A DNA stretch of 50,008 bases from Blautia sp. OF03-15BH (GTDB lineage Bacteria; Bacillota; Clostridia; Lachnospirales; Lachnospiraceae). The notes beneath the pieces were generated by a model. The model made no database searches, was not told where the DNA came from, and was given only the letters and a program-made list of their open reading frames with translations. The stretch spans positions 1-50,008 of the forward strand of contig NZ_QSCM01000019.1 in NCBI RefSeq assembly GCF_003463065.1. Direction: 5' to 3'. Positions 49,698-50,008 of the stretch are shown here, in pieces. The translations under genes and the position numbers were made by a program. Numbering within the stretch: position 1 is the first letter of the stretch; each line of letters begins with the position of its first letter.

Positions 49698-50008
49698 TGA
49701 TAAACTATAGTCAGAAAGAAGGATAAGAGAAGGAGGAGAGGGGAAATGTTTTTTCAATCAACTGCAATCGTGATTCAAAGCGACCGAACTTACCATGAAA
49801 GTGGCAACCATCCTGGTTCCCTTAACAGAAGTGCTGAGCATTTACCGAAACACTTCCCTGTTATCCGGAGGAGAAAAAATGGACTTTACAGTTTCTCTGC
49901 CTTTTTGAGTGATGCCATTGCGAAGTTCTATGAGTGATAAAACCAACAAGTGAACTACTCGGTAACTGAGTTACCAGAGCATCTGAATAGAGGCGGGATA
50001 CCGCCTTT
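49698..50008. other. Right-edge region without a recognised gene
   Basis: A ribosome site (AGGAGGAGAGGGGAA) precedes ATG 49746, which opens a 63-codon frame to 49937. The frame is not like any protein I know. Another frame from ATG 49794 runs 37 codons. Near the edge are a palindrome, GGTAACTGAGTTACC (49960-49974), and a hairpin AGGCGGGATACCGCCTT (49991-50007). The window ends before any gene can be settled. Confidence 0.3.

Noticed and set aside
49746..49937. 63-codon frame near the right edge
   Set aside because: It has a ribosome site, but the predicted peptide has no recognisable family and a competing frame overlaps it; left as an unassigned region.
49960..50008. GGTAACTGAGTTACC and GGCGG/CCGCC hairpin as another copy of the MITE
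   Set aside because: Only GTAAC is shared with the MITE end; the following sequence does not align and the window ends.
1..50008. CRISPR arrays, tRNA or rRNA genes
   Set aside because: No regularly spaced repeats, cloverleaf sequences or rRNA motifs were seen on reading; a tRNA scan was not possible.

Overview
The window looks like a chromosome segment from a Gram-positive anaerobe of the Lachnospiraceae (Blautia/Ruminococcus-like). The reasons are the gut-Clostridia gene families (GerA-type germination genes, a multidomain flavodiiron protein, GH29/GH31/GH36 glycosidases, a YesM/YesN-controlled Lpl-type sugar ABC transporter), strong AGGAGG ribosome sites and ordinary sigma-A promoters. The genus is an inference. 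No rRNA, tRNA or CRISPR array was seen.

Region 1 (1-317) is scar tissue. It holds the probable right-end hairpin of an IS200/IS605-type element, a collapsed L-rhamnose mutarotase gene, and a 21-bp relic of a repeat that occurs complete at 26071.

Region 2 (about 318-12399) is an AT-rich integrative and mobilizable element of about 12 kb. At its left end are a J-domain membrane protein and a large secreted Ig-like protein, which share one promoter type with 10-bp repeats. In the middle is a recombination module (DUF932, YqaJ exonuclease, RecT), then a small serine recombinase behind a res-like dyad and an unidentified 443-residue protein. At the right end are a mini-relaxase with a MobC-like partner, an excisionase and a tyrosine integrase. 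A 33-bp identical att-like repeat and paired TGTACTCA arm sites mark both ends. The left end of a second, related element follows directly (12367-12783), so a tandem array once existed.

Region 3 (12784-16024) is a graveyard of insertion sequences (a DDE transposase piece, an IS1380 start, a deleted IS66) around an intact SLC13/ArsB-type permease.

Region 4 (16123-25936) is a glycan-use locus. The YesN/YesM two-component system diverges from two ABC permeases, a solute-binding protein that lacks the lipobox cysteine, a DUF4091 putative glycosidase and a GH29 alpha-L-fucosidase. The system presumably senses, imports and trims a fucosylated glycan. A 184-bp MITE with a perfect 8-bp target duplication follows at 26071.

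Region 5 (26309-50008) is higher-GC core genome: VOC protein, ispE, GntR regulator, gerA-gerB-short gerC, flavodiiron protein, MATE exporter, AraC regulator diverging from a GH31 enzyme, ThrH-like phosphatase, HelD, XRE regulator, a rhodanese-TtcA fusion, GH36 alpha-galactosidase, a zinc-ribbon membrane protein, RecQ, a YbaK-type deacylase and a low-GC ParB-like protein. The MATE and GH36 genes each carry a structured leader with related sequence.
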